A stretch of DNA of 64,000 nucleotides from Pseudomonas sp. St316 (GTDB taxonomy: Bacteria > Pseudomonadota > Gammaproteobacteria > Pseudomonadales > Pseudomonadaceae): assembly GCF_018325905.1 (NCBI RefSeq), contig NZ_AP021901.1:4650001-4714000 (forward strand), written 5' to 3'. The first letter of the stretch is position 1. Each line of letters begins with the position of its first letter. Of the stretch, positions 29,949 through 37,848 are shown piece by piece. Position numbers and translations under genes: made by a program. Below the pieces are notes generated by a model, which was not told where the DNA came from, made no database searches, and worked only from the letters and a program-made list of their open reading frames with translations.

Positions 29949-30374
29949 TCACCACTCACTCTTCTCCCAAACCTCATCCCCCATCGGCTGGAACACCTCA
30001 CGCATCACGCCCATGACAAAAACTTCCATGGCGAACGCCAAGCCATTGGCCCCGAGGATTTCCTTATAGAGCTGCGACTTTTCCAGCCCCTCTTCCTTCA
30101 ATCGATACAGAACCTGTAGCGTGACCGCCTTCAACGCCGAGGCGGTGCGATACGCCGCCGTTTCTCCGTCCGCCCCGCGCAGGGTGCGGAGAAACTCATG
30201 AATCGCCTTCTCGCCCTGACCTTCCATGGCCAACAGCAATCGATACACGTGCTCGAACTCAGGATCTGGCCGTTTCTCCTGTAGGGCAGCCAGCAGCCGC
30301 GACTCCAGCGTCTCGGCCGCCGTGCTGGTGTCAGGCCCACGAGGGCTGAGAACATTCAAGGGCTCAATCTGCAT
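29949..30374 (-). CDS. orgC: OrgC-like T3SS protein
   Basis: Product of 141 residues, largely helical, with no membrane segment and no motif that I can tie to an enzyme. Assignment rests mainly on position: it directly follows orgB in the order prgHIJK-orgABC, and its size is close to Salmonella OrgC (about 150 residues), a secreted factor that assists needle filament assembly. Its start overlaps the orgB end by 11 bp. Sequence similarity to OrgC could not be tested here. Confidence 0.55.
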   Translation of the reverse strand: MQIEPLNVLSPRGPDTSTAAETLESRLLAALQEKRPDPEFEHVYRLLLAMEGQGEKAIHEFLRTLRGADGETAAYRTASALKAVTLQVLYRLKEEGLEKSQLYKEILGANGLAFAMEVFVMGVMREVFQPMGDEVWEKSEW

Positions 30375-31071
30375 GGGGGACTTGTCCGGCGGCGATCTTT
30401 TTGGCGTCGACGAAGCTCAAGCACAGTTGCTTCAGCGCCTGCTGCGAGGCCTGGTCCAGGACACGCACCGATTCCGGCAGATCAGCGATGCTCGCCAATA
30501 ACCTGGGTGCCAACCGTTCCCGAGCCGTTTCAACGTCGAACTCCAGCAGTTGATCCGCCAGCCGCAGCACATAGCGATCCTGCGGGTGATATTCCAGAAG
30601 CAGCTGGCCGGGCCATCGCTGACGCAAGCGCTCACGCCATTCGTTGCCGCGCGCACGGCAATGCTGCGGCAACAACAGGTGCAATGCCGCGCCCGCATCA
30701 CTCGATTGCCCGGCCAGCCAGTTTTCCAGCATGTCGTCCAGCCACTGGGGCTGACTCAAGACTTGGGCAAGCAGATCGTGCGCGGCCCGGGCCAACTCGT
30801 TGTGCAATTGAAGGCCGAGGGTTTGCGAGTTCAACAAGCCGTCCGCCAGATGCCCGGTCGCGCGCAGGACGCCCTCGGCATAGCCCTGTTGAAACGCCTG
30901 GGCATGCACCGCTTCGGCATCGCGCCGGGCCTGTTCGACACTCTCACGGGCCCGGCGCTGGGCCTCGAGTTGCAAGCACCGACGACGGCGCGCCGCGGCG
31001 ATGTCCTCGCGGGCCAGGTGCACGTCTTCGCCAACAGGCAAGTCAGCCAGGGAGCGGATAGAGTCGAGCAT
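30364..31071 (-). CDS. orgB: T3SS stator protein OrgB (SctL)
   Basis: Cytoplasmic sorting-platform component that links the ATPase to the C-ring pods. The 235-residue product starts MLDSIRSLADLPVG and has a charged helical segment (about residues 25-70, rich in Arg, Glu, Ala and Gln) like the FliH/SctL coiled coil, then a C-terminal domain with LLLEYHPQDRYVLRL. The start at 31071 lies within the orgA end (29-bp overlap); the longer open frame to 31344 is a shadow of orgA. Order and size match SPI-1 OrgB (226 residues). Confidence 0.8.
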   Translation of the reverse strand: MLDSIRSLADLPVGEDVHLAREDIAAARRRRCLQLEAQRRARESVEQARRDAEAVHAQAFQQGYAEGVLRATGHLADGLLNSQTLGLQLHNELARAAHDLLAQVLSQPQWLDDMLENWLAGQSSDAGAALHLLLPQHCRARGNEWRERLRQRWPGQLLLEYHPQDRYVLRLADQLLEFDVETARERLAPRLLASIADLPESVRVLDQASQQALKQLCLSFVDAKKIAAGQVPHAD

Positions 31072-31609
31072 GCTGCACCGCCAGAAAGAAAAGGGTTGGA
31101 TCAGGTTTCGTGACCGGCCATTGCCGCTGCAAGCGCACGACCGGCTCGGTGAATTGCAAGGCCAGGCGCTCAAGCAGAAAAGGTGGGACCTGCCCATGCC
31201 AGCTCCACAGCGCATTGAGGCCGGCCGCTTCGACCCGCTCCACTGAAACAGCCGAGCTTTCCATCCACAGCTCGCTTCGAGGGCCCAGGCGGTAGTTGGC
31301 GAACCGCCGAACCGCCATCGGCAGGCAGCGCAACGCCCCGCCACGCGCCAGGGCGGGCTTCAAGCGATAGGCGCCCATCAGCAACGCGATGTAGGGCAAT
31401 TGTCGCCAATGGCGAACCCACTGTTTCGCCACGCCGGTCAGCGCCGTCGACGGCCATGGCCCTTGCAACTGCAGGCCTTCGAGCACTATGCGGTTGAGCA
31501 GGCTGCGCGCCTCCAGCCCCTCGAATCCCGCCGGTACCACCAGGCGCTGAGGGTTCAGGTACCCCAGGGGCTCAGTTAGAATCTTCTGCAAGCGGTCAAT
31601 GTCCGACAT
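31043..31609 (-). CDS. orgA: T3SS sorting-platform protein OrgA (SctK)
   Basis: Product of 188 residues starting MSDIDRLQKILTEPLGYLNP. SctK proteins connect the cytoplasmic C-ring pods to the inner-membrane ring. The pattern of YLNP-RLVVP near the N-terminus, GAYRLKPALARGG near residue 85 and size agree with Salmonella OrgA (199 residues). It overlaps prgK by 14 bp and orgB by 29 bp, a tightly packed translationally coupled arrangement. Confidence 0.82.
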   Translation of the reverse strand: MSDIDRLQKILTEPLGYLNPQRLVVPAGFEGLEARSLLNRIVLEGLQLQGPWPSTALTGVAKQWVRHWRQLPYIALLMGAYRLKPALARGGALRCLPMAVRRFANYRLGPRSELWMESSAVSVERVEAAGLNALWSWHGQVPPFLLERLALQFTEPVVRLQRQWPVTKPDPTLFFLAVQHARLYPLPG

Positions 31610-32315
31610 CACGCCGCCCAACCCTTGACTGTCGATAGGCCCAGGCGCCGCCGACCAACAGCAACCCGCTTATCACCGCCAGCAACCACGGCCAGTTCGA
31701 TGGCTTCCGGCTAGCGGTGACAGTCGGCGCGACATGCTGGGTCGGCGAGCGCTTGGACAGCACCACCGAGATGTTCTCGTACTCCACCGTGGCAAAACTG
31801 TTCTTGAGAAAACGCTTGATGTCGGTGATCAGCAATTGCGCCTCGACATCTCGCTCATGCAGCACGACCGCCGAGAGGTGGATAGGCGCCGGCTTGCGCC
31901 CACCCTCGCCAGCATCCAGGTCGTAACTGACATGCACCCGCGCTGAAACCACACCTTCGAGCACAGCCAGCGACTGTTCGATGCGCTGCTCCAGCGCCGA
32001 ATACAACCGAGCTTTTTCCGCTCGCGGCGAAGCCACCAGGGAACCGGCGGGAAACAGCTCTGCCACCTGCAAACGGGGCCGGGACGGCAACGAATAAAGA
32101 TTAAGCAAGTCGACGGCGGCGGAAAAATCCGGTTGATCGATTTTCACCGCATAGCCGGCTTTGCCACCGTCAACTTTCACCGCCGCGATGTTGTTGCGTT
32201 GCAGGACCGACAGCACTTCATTGGCCTGCTGCTGATCCAGCCCTTCCAGCAGACTCGGCTGGCGACACCCCGCCAGCACCAGGCACAACAACAGCCACAA
32301 CAGGCCTGGCTTCAT
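31596..32315 (-). CDS. prgK: T3SS inner-membrane ring lipoprotein PrgK (SctJ)
   Basis: Forms the inner-membrane ring of the basal body with PrgH. The 239-residue product has a lipoprotein signal peptide with lipobox LVLAGC (Cys near residue 17), the ring-building motif repeats of the YscJ/FliF family (GLDQQQANEVLSVLQRNNI; ARVHVSYDL), and a C-terminal membrane segment (WPWLLAVISGLLLVGGAW, about residues 205-222). The ATG overlaps the prgJ stop (ATGA). The longer open frame upstream is prgJ/prgI shadow. Confidence 0.93.
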   Translation of the reverse strand: MKPGLLWLLLCLVLAGCRQPSLLEGLDQQQANEVLSVLQRNNIAAVKVDGGKAGYAVKIDQPDFSAAVDLLNLYSLPSRPRLQVAELFPAGSLVASPRAEKARLYSALEQRIEQSLAVLEGVVSARVHVSYDLDAGEGGRKPAPIHLSAVVLHERDVEAQLLITDIKRFLKNSFATVEYENISVVLSKRSPTQHVAPTVTASRKPSNWPWLLAVISGLLLVGGAWAYRQSRVGRRDVGH

Positions 32316-32620
32316 GACGCACGCAACAGGGTTTCTGCCGTGCCCACGGCTTTGCGTACCAGCACGTTGAGCAAATTGATGTCGACGTTGTATTGCCCGG
32401 TCAGCTCCTGCAGCTGGGCCAATACTTGCGGGTCGGTGATATCCGGGCGCTGGAGCAACTGATCGATCGCCGAGACGTCTTGCGCGCTGTCGACGGCCGA
32501 ACCGGCAAACGCTTCGATCAAGCGTGACTCCAAAGAAACGACTGGGCCTTCCTGCGGCCCGTGCAGTTCCACGAAGGCCGACCGCGCGATAAGCGACGGG
32601 GAAATACTGGGGATGGACAT
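32312..32620 (-). CDS. prgJ: T3SS inner rod protein PrgJ (SctI)
   Basis: Product of 102 residues from MSIPSISPSL at 32620, close to the 101 residues of Salmonella PrgJ. SctI forms the inner rod/adapter between export gate and needle. The C-terminal helix (LTGQYNVDINLLNVLVRKAVGTAETLLRA in outline: NVDINLLNVLVRKAVGTAET) is the typical conserved end of the family. It follows prgI by 59 bp and overlaps prgK by 4 bp. Confidence 0.88.
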   Translation of the reverse strand: MSIPSISPSLIARSAFVELHGPQEGPVVSLESRLIEAFAGSAVDSAQDVSAIDQLLQRPDITDPQVLAQLQELTGQYNVDINLLNVLVRKAVGTAETLLRAS

Positions 32621-32679
32621 ACAAGGCACTCATGAAAAAGGCCACTGTCACGCGCAATGGCCAGCCGGAAGAGAAAGCG

Positions 32680-32940
32680 TCAGCGAGCCGCCTGGATGAT
32701 CGCCATGTCGATATCCTTGAAGCCCTTGATGGTGTTGGTCTGGGCATTGCGGAAGACCGTGTACGAAGAAAACGCGGTCTGATAGGCCGCAAGCAGCCCT
32801 GGGTCAGAAGCATCTTTTTTCAGATCTTCAAGCGCTTTATCCAAGACGTCTTTGAGTTTCTGTGCGCCGGCCTCGAACGCCGCAGCTTGCTCGCCGAGAA
32901 AATCGTCGGGAAATGTGATGGGTAAACCGATACCAGCCAT
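32680..32940 (-). CDS. prgI: T3SS needle protein PrgI (SctF)
   Basis: Needle filament subunit of 86 residues (Salmonella PrgI has 80). It is a small, two-helix protein with a central DPGLLAAYQTAFSSYTVFRN, where the DP..L..YQ pattern between helices is the family hallmark, and an amphipathic C-terminus ending IKGFKDIDMAIIQAAR. It begins 7 bp after prgH. Confidence 0.92.
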   Translation of the reverse strand: MAGIGLPITFPDDFLGEQAAAFEAGAQKLKDVLDKALEDLKKDASDPGLLAAYQTAFSSYTVFRNAQTNTIKGFKDIDMAIIQAAR

Positions 32941-32947
32941 TGCTCAC

Positions 32948-34123
32948 CTACTGTGTCTGTTTAGAAAAATGCCAGGACGAAGTACTCGTCTTGACGTAGC
33001 CCTGCGGGCCGGTTTGAAACGACTTGCCCTTGAGCGCGTCGTCCTTGAGCTCGACAGTGAAATGCACGTAGCGATCACCCCACTGTCGGTAAAAACTGTC
33101 GACGTACTGGCGGGCGGCGGCCAGCTCGGCATCCTGCAGGTTGCCCTCGACGGCGAACGTGACACTGTCCTCGTGATCGATCCGCGTGAAGGCAAGTGCC
33201 AAACGCTGCAAGCCTCCCTGCGCCAGCTCGGCGAGCAACGAGTCATCCTGACTCTGCACCACGACGTCGCGTGCATAAGGTGCCGCCGCGAGCAGCGTAT
33301 CGAGCAGTTGTGCCTGCCTGTCGGGCGTGAGCAGATTGCGTTGTCCGCTGAGCAGCAGGCGCGGCGTCGTCGGGTCCTTGAGGTCCAGGAAATGCCAGGC
33401 CAATTGCGGATCATGGTCAACCAGCACCTGCTCCAGCCGTCGGCGCTCCTGTTCCCTGAGCAGCACCTTGCCACTCAGGGCGTTGTGACGCGTCAGCACT
33501 TGTCGGCTCCAGCCGGCATCGCGTTCGGAATCCACAACGACATACACCGAATGATCGCGCCCCGGCAGCACCTGGACCTGGGCACTGGCGCCGCTGATCA
33601 GCGCGCGAATATCGGTTTCTGGCGCAGGCGCAGGTGTCGACCAGAGCCCCACCGCGGCAGCCAACACAACCAGTGCCAGAGCGCCGGCGCCCCATCGCAT
33701 CCAAGGGGCACGCCAGCTCACCGAAGCCGCGGCATCGAGCGGGGTGTCGTGTGCTTGAGCGAGACACTCGGCATCCCAGGATTGATGTTCAGGACGTAAC
33801 GCGATGTGCAGGCTGCCGATCTGCACCCTGTCCTGGAAGGCACAATGGCGTACCTCTAGCGCATCGCCGAGCAGCCGCACCGGCAAGCCGTCCGCCGTGG
33901 CCTGATTGGCCAGCACCTCGAAATTGCAGCCACCTTCCTCCAGGGGAACGAAGATGGCCGCCTCTGGAATGCTGGCAGAAATTGCTTCGCTCCCGAGCAA
34001 CTCCACAGCCCCTACCACGAACAGGGTTGTGCCCTCACCAAGGGGAAATTCACAGCCCTGCAACGGCCCATTGAGTATCCGCAGAATGCAGGGCTGTAGA
34101 GTGGGGGTCGTCGGGACTGTCAC
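32948..34123 (-). CDS. prgH: T3SS inner-membrane ring protein PrgH (SctD)
   Basis: Outer component of the inner-membrane ring. The 391-residue product has an N-terminal cytoplasmic FHA-like domain (about residues 10-120), a single membrane segment (WGAGALALVVLAAAVGLW, about residues 143-160) and a periplasmic region with ring-building modules, including HFTVELKDDALKGKSFQTG at the C-terminus. Size matches Salmonella PrgH (392). First gene of the prgHIJK-orgABC block, 119 bp downstream of iagB. Confidence 0.92.
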   Translation of the reverse strand: MTVPTTPTLQPCILRILNGPLQGCEFPLGEGTTLFVVGAVELLGSEAISASIPEAAIFVPLEEGGCNFEVLANQATADGLPVRLLGDALEVRHCAFQDRVQIGSLHIALRPEHQSWDAECLAQAHDTPLDAAASVSWRAPWMRWGAGALALVVLAAAVGLWSTPAPAPETDIRALISGASAQVQVLPGRDHSVYVVVDSERDAGWSRQVLTRHNALSGKVLLREQERRRLEQVLVDHDPQLAWHFLDLKDPTTPRLLLSGQRNLLTPDRQAQLLDTLLAAAPYARDVVVQSQDDSLLAELAQGGLQRLALAFTRIDHEDSVTFAVEGNLQDAELAAARQYVDSFYRQWGDRYVHFTVELKDDALKGKSFQTGPQGYVKTSTSSWHFSKQTQ

Positions 34124-34242
34124 CGTCCTAACTCCAGGGCAATCGAATGAGCGGACAGGTTAGAAAGGCCAGCCACACAGTTCCTGATCCAATTCTGCCG
34201 ATGACCTCCTGCAAAGGATCAGAATCCCCGGACCGACCCGGT

Positions 34243-34716
34243 TCACGGAGCCGTCATTCGCGCCTGGATGAACGCCTGGTAGCGTTGCCAGACTTTGCGT
34301 GCATAACGAAGCCGTGCGGCTTGACGGTGAGGTGAATGGCCGGCGTTATAGGCACCGACCGCCGTCCAGTTATAGCCGTAGCGCGCGATAAATTCGGCCA
34401 GCACCTGCGCACCGACTTCTACCGACAGACAAGGCTCGTCCAGCAGGCGCTGCTCGGTAATGCCTTGGGCATTCAATCGAGGCAAATGGATGCTGTTGAT
34501 CTGCATCAGCCCGATATCGCGAGTGCCGTTGCTGTTGTGGTTGATGGCGTCCGGCAGCATGCCTGATTCCACATCAGCAATCGCTTGCAGCAACTCCGGT
34601 TCGATGGCGTGCAACTGCCCCGCCCTGCTCCAGCACCAGGCGTGCGCCTGGGCCATGCCAAGCCCCAGGCCCAGACACACCGGCCAGTACAACCATTTGC
34701 TCCTGCGCTGCTTCAT
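34243..34716 (-). CDS. iagB: Lytic transglycosylase IagB
   Basis: T3SS-dedicated periplasmic muramidase that opens the peptidoglycan for basal-body assembly. The 157-residue product has a short signal sequence (WLYWPVCLGLGLGMAQAHA, about residues 8-26) and an SLT domain with the catalytic glutamate in ADVESGMLPDAINHNSNGT, then IGLMQIN and YGYNWTAVGAYNAG. The ATG at 34716 overlaps the hilA stop (ATGA), so I reject the longer upstream frame. The hilA-iagB pairing is as in SPI-1. Confidence 0.93.
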   Translation of the reverse strand: MKQRRSKWLYWPVCLGLGLGMAQAHAWCWSRAGQLHAIEPELLQAIADVESGMLPDAINHNSNGTRDIGLMQINSIHLPRLNAQGITEQRLLDEPCLSVEVGAQVLAEFIARYGYNWTAVGAYNAGHSPHRQAARLRYARKVWQRYQAFIQARMTAP

Positions 34717-35972
34717 GCCAGGCGCCGCTCGCGGATCCATGTCGGCTGTTCGTGAATGCGCACCCGCATGATCTGCGCTCGCACACACCCTGGGTCGTGT
34801 TCCAGGCACTGATCGATCATCCGCTCCGCCTGCTCGTTGCGTTGCCAGAACCAGTGATGCCAGGCATGGAAATACAGCACATCGGCCGGATCGGCCGACA
34901 ACAAGCAGCGCCGAAACAACACCTGCGCCGCCTGCTCGCAGCCGCGCAAACTGGTCAGCAACGCCAAACGTGTCAGTGCCGCAATGCTGCCGGGGTCCAG
35001 CGCCAAGGCATTGGAAACTGCCGAATGCGCCTCCTCGATGGCACGTTCCGTGTCACCCAGGCCCATCATCGCCTGCCCCAGCCAAACATCCGCCAAACCG
35101 CACCAGGGCGGCGCATAGCCGGCATCGAGTTTCAAACACTGCCTGAACAGCACCAGGGCATCGCGCAGGCTTTGTACCGTGTGCTGCTGCACACTGCACA
35201 GCCCATTGAGATACGCCACCGCCACGGCATAAGACCCACAACGCTCACCGACCGGCCGCAGCCCAGGCACGCGCTGGGCCACCAGACACGTCAACTCGCC
35301 CAGCGCTTCCCCAGCGTCACAGGCATCCAACGTTTGCCCATGCACCAGGGCCTGGTCACGACCACGAATCAGTTCCACCGACCAATGTCGCTGCTCGCCC
35401 GCGCCGATAAAACGCCCGCTCAAACAGTAATCCGCCGACAACTGCCCGACCAACGCGCGTACATCGCTCGACACACAATGAGCCGCAATCAATCCCGTTG
35501 GCATGACATGCAACGCCTCGCCGAACGCCATGGACAATTGACGGATCATCACATCCTGCAGATCCAGCGCCGCCGTCTCGTCCAGGTTACGAAAGGGCAA
35601 CACCGCCAGCGAGGGCCCCACGGTTCTCGCCTGGTTCGGTGCATCAAGCTCAACCACCGGACAGGTGAATCGATAACCCTGGCCATACACCGTGGCAATG
35701 AAATCCTTGTGCTCCTTGAACAACTTGCGCAGTGCGTAGATACAACGGGTCAACGACTCCTCCGCGGTATCCATTCGCGGCCAGACCTGGTCCAGCAGAT
35801 AATCCTTACTCACGACCACGCCCGCCGATTTCAGCAACAGGCGCAGTACGTGCAGTTCTTTAGGTGGTACATGAACTCCTTGTCCATCTCGCAGCAGCGT
35901 TCCATCGCTTTGCAATAGCCAGTGGTCAAAAACGAATGACTTCACCGGCGTTTGATCAGTGGCACTGTCCAT
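34713..35972 (-). CDS. hilA: HilA-like invasion regulator
   Basis: Product of 419 residues. An OmpR/PhoB-type winged helix at about residues 10-105 (HVPPKELHVLRLLLKSAG, VSKDYLLDQVWP, ESLTRCIYALRKLF, VYGQGYRFTC) is followed by a region with tetratricopeptide-like helices (LDAGYAPPWCGLADVWLGQA, ALALDPGSIAALTRLALL). This is the HilA/CadC-like architecture, and adjacency to iagB and prgH supports HilA. It is shorter than Salmonella HilA (553 residues), mainly in the C-terminal part. It probably activates prgH and invF transcription. Confidence 0.87.
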   Translation of the reverse strand: MDSATDQTPVKSFVFDHWLLQSDGTLLRDGQGVHVPPKELHVLRLLLKSAGVVVSKDYLLDQVWPRMDTAEESLTRCIYALRKLFKEHKDFIATVYGQGYRFTCPVVELDAPNQARTVGPSLAVLPFRNLDETAALDLQDVMIRQLSMAFGEALHVMPTGLIAAHCVSSDVRALVGQLSADYCLSGRFIGAGEQRHWSVELIRGRDQALVHGQTLDACDAGEALGELTCLVAQRVPGLRPVGERCGSYAVAVAYLNGLCSVQQHTVQSLRDALVLFRQCLKLDAGYAPPWCGLADVWLGQAMMGLGDTERAIEEAHSAVSNALALDPGSIAALTRLALLTSLRGCEQAAQVLFRRCLLSADPADVLYFHAWHHWFWQRNEQAERMIDQCLEHDPGCVRAQIMRVRIHEQPTWIRERRLA

Positions 35973-36012
35973 ACTCTGGGATTTCTCTATAGAAAGTTAC
36001 TGAAGCGCGATT

Positions 36013-36035
36013 GAGCCTGCCGGGTGGGCAGGCTC
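36013..36035. other. Perfect inverted repeat upstream of hilA
   Basis: GAGCCTGCC and GGCAGGCTC form a 9-bp perfect stem around a 5-nt loop, 41 bp upstream of the hilA start and 148 bp after the preceding gene. There is no T-run on the minus strand, so it could be an operator or a leader hairpin of hilA as well as a transcript end. Confidence 0.5.
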
Positions 36036-36182
36036 GGGATGGCGAGCTGCGTGACTATAGGAATTTGATTAAGAACATGCCGTAGGAAAACCAACTTATG
36101 CGGAGACGAAAATACAACCAGCGCCGTAGGATATTTTCCACCCCTTATAACAGCCTTACTTCCTCCAACCGATTAAACCTTG

Positions 36183-37339
36183 TCACTCCAAAGCAACAAC
36201 ATAAGGATTATCCACCTGCCCCAAGTTCGAAATCCCCTTGATAGATCCTATGCTATCGCCTACCGGCACGTAATACTGCCCATTATTTCTACCCAAAATT
36301 ATATCATTCATGTCTTTGCCTTTTCTCAAGCCTTCAAGAACCTCATCAAGTTCGAATGATCTCGCGGTATTGAGCGGATGTTCGGCCTTATTAACCCATA
36401 CATGCAAATGCAGTGTCGCGGTTTTTTCAGCAACAGGAAAATGAAAAAAAGCTTAATCTTATCACTTTCACCTTCCACACCATAAAAACCCGATAAATTA
36501 TCAAGCACATCCTTCTTTAATTTTTCCAGCATAGGCACATCACTTGCGTCGAGATCTAAAATTGACGAAAGGTACTTAACGCCAGTCCCTGACTCTATCT
36601 CATACAACGTCCGACCATTATCAAAGCAATTATCCTTCTGGGCATTATCCTGCCAAGCGGATCGCTGCAGCCCCAGCGTCTCGGCAAACGCCAAATTTTG
36701 ATTGGGATGAAGAGCCCAAACACCCAGAGTAATACCTGACTTCCTTTCTTTTAAAACCAGAGGCTCCTCTGAGTACTCCTTGAAATCTATATATGGCAGA
36801 TTTGGATAGATCAGAAAACCATTTGAACTGGCATCGTACGGGGCAAAATAAGAAAATCGGCCTTGTTGAATTTCATACCCTGAAAGATCCCTGCAGGGCA
36901 CCCTATCAAGAAGCTCCCTCAAAAACTGTGTTACGCCCGTGACACAATGGTAAGTATCCTTTAACTGGCGAAGATTCTCCGCATCAAAAACCAAAAGATT
37001 ACAAGCAGGCGTTTGATACTTCACGGCGCCCACACCAGAATAAAATCTAAACTTACCGTAGCTGTCGCTTTCGTCCGAGATAAACAACCCTGACGTAAGC
37101 CTGTACTCTCCAGAAGCGTCTCTATGCGCAAATACTGTGGTAGCACGCGAATCAAACTTGCCCGCCATTTCATCAATAGAAGCGTCCACTCCCAATTTGT
37201 CGAGATTGTGCTGCAATACGCTTGAAGAGTTAGCCGTCCTGGCAAGATATGTTTGAATCACTCCTCTACCCTGAAGGACGTCGATACTTTGACGACGAAT
37301 GGCATCCACGACCGAAGGGTTACTTATCTGAAATCCCAT
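36183..37339 (-). pseudogene. Frameshifted probable T3SS effector with histidine-triad-like C-terminus
   Basis: I do not recognise this protein. From the ATG at 37339 (MGFQISNPSVVDAIRR, AAGG upstream; an in-frame GTG lies at 37417) the frame runs to a stop at 36326. The true C-terminal part is in another frame down to 36183. Adding one T to the run at 36444-36450 restores a 385-residue product in which IKLFFHFPVAEKTATL continues into HLHVWVN. The latter resembles a histidine-triad motif (H-x-H-x-H-x-x) with the third His replaced by Trp. The DNA is much AT-richer than the secretion genes. It lies where Salmonella carries its chaperone-effector pair, directly after iacP. No chaperone gene is visible beside it. 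Confidence 0.7.
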
Positions 37340-37528
37340 CAACTCAGCCTTACATAAAGATATAAGTTCAAACAACACCAAGCCGACATCCGAGGAAAAT
37401 CGCCCCCCAGGTTTCACTGATCACTCGCGGCGAGTTTCGAATGCAATACTTACAACTCCCTATACGAACTTACAGCAACACCCGGCCACTGATGAATTTC
37501 ACCTCGACATGCCCGCCCCCCTACAATA
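37340..37528. other. iacP-effector gap
   Basis: A 189-bp stretch with no convincing gene. It contains a six-base G run (minus strand) near 37403 and several stop codons in all minus frames. No class I chaperone of the usual size fits here. Confidence 0.4.
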
Positions 37529-37789
37529 TCACTTCAGAGCATTCTGACTCTCGACAAGCGAATTAACAATATCAGCCACAGATCTCCACTGCGCCACTTG
37601 TCGCGAAGACAACTCTACATTAAAGGTCTCATCGATCATCATGACAATCTCCACTACATCTACCGAATCAGCACACAAGTCTTCAACCAAGCGGGAACAT
37701 CCACTTATACTTCGACTCGCTGAAAAATAACCGGACAGCAACTTTATTATTTGAAACTCAACACACCCTTCAACAGCAGGCAGACTCAT
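37529..37789 (-). CDS. iacP: T3SS-associated acyl carrier protein IacP
   Basis: Product of 86 residues with the acyl-carrier-protein signature ADSVDVVEI; Ser42 is the predicted phosphopantetheine attachment site, followed by acidic helix II. It is encoded right after sipD, as iacP is after the sip genes in SPI-1. Salmonella IacP (82 residues) has been linked to effector secretion. The DNA is AT-rich like the following effector gene. It lacks a dedicated synthase or acyltransferase neighbour, so any acyl group would have to come from general fatty acid metabolism. Confidence 0.88.
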   Translation of the reverse strand: MSLPAVEGCVEFQIIKLLSGYFSASRSISGCSRLVEDLCADSVDVVEIVMMIDETFNVELSSRQVAQWRSVADIVNSLVESQNALK

Positions 37790-37848
37790 TTCTTACCCAA
37801 CCTTTAAAAAACCAACCAAAAACACCACTCCACCACACACTCAAACCA

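Noticed and set aside
37340..37417. GTG at 37417 as start of the frameshifted effector gene
   Set aside because: It lacks a clear ribosome-binding site; the ATG at 37339 has AAGG upstream. It cannot be fully excluded.
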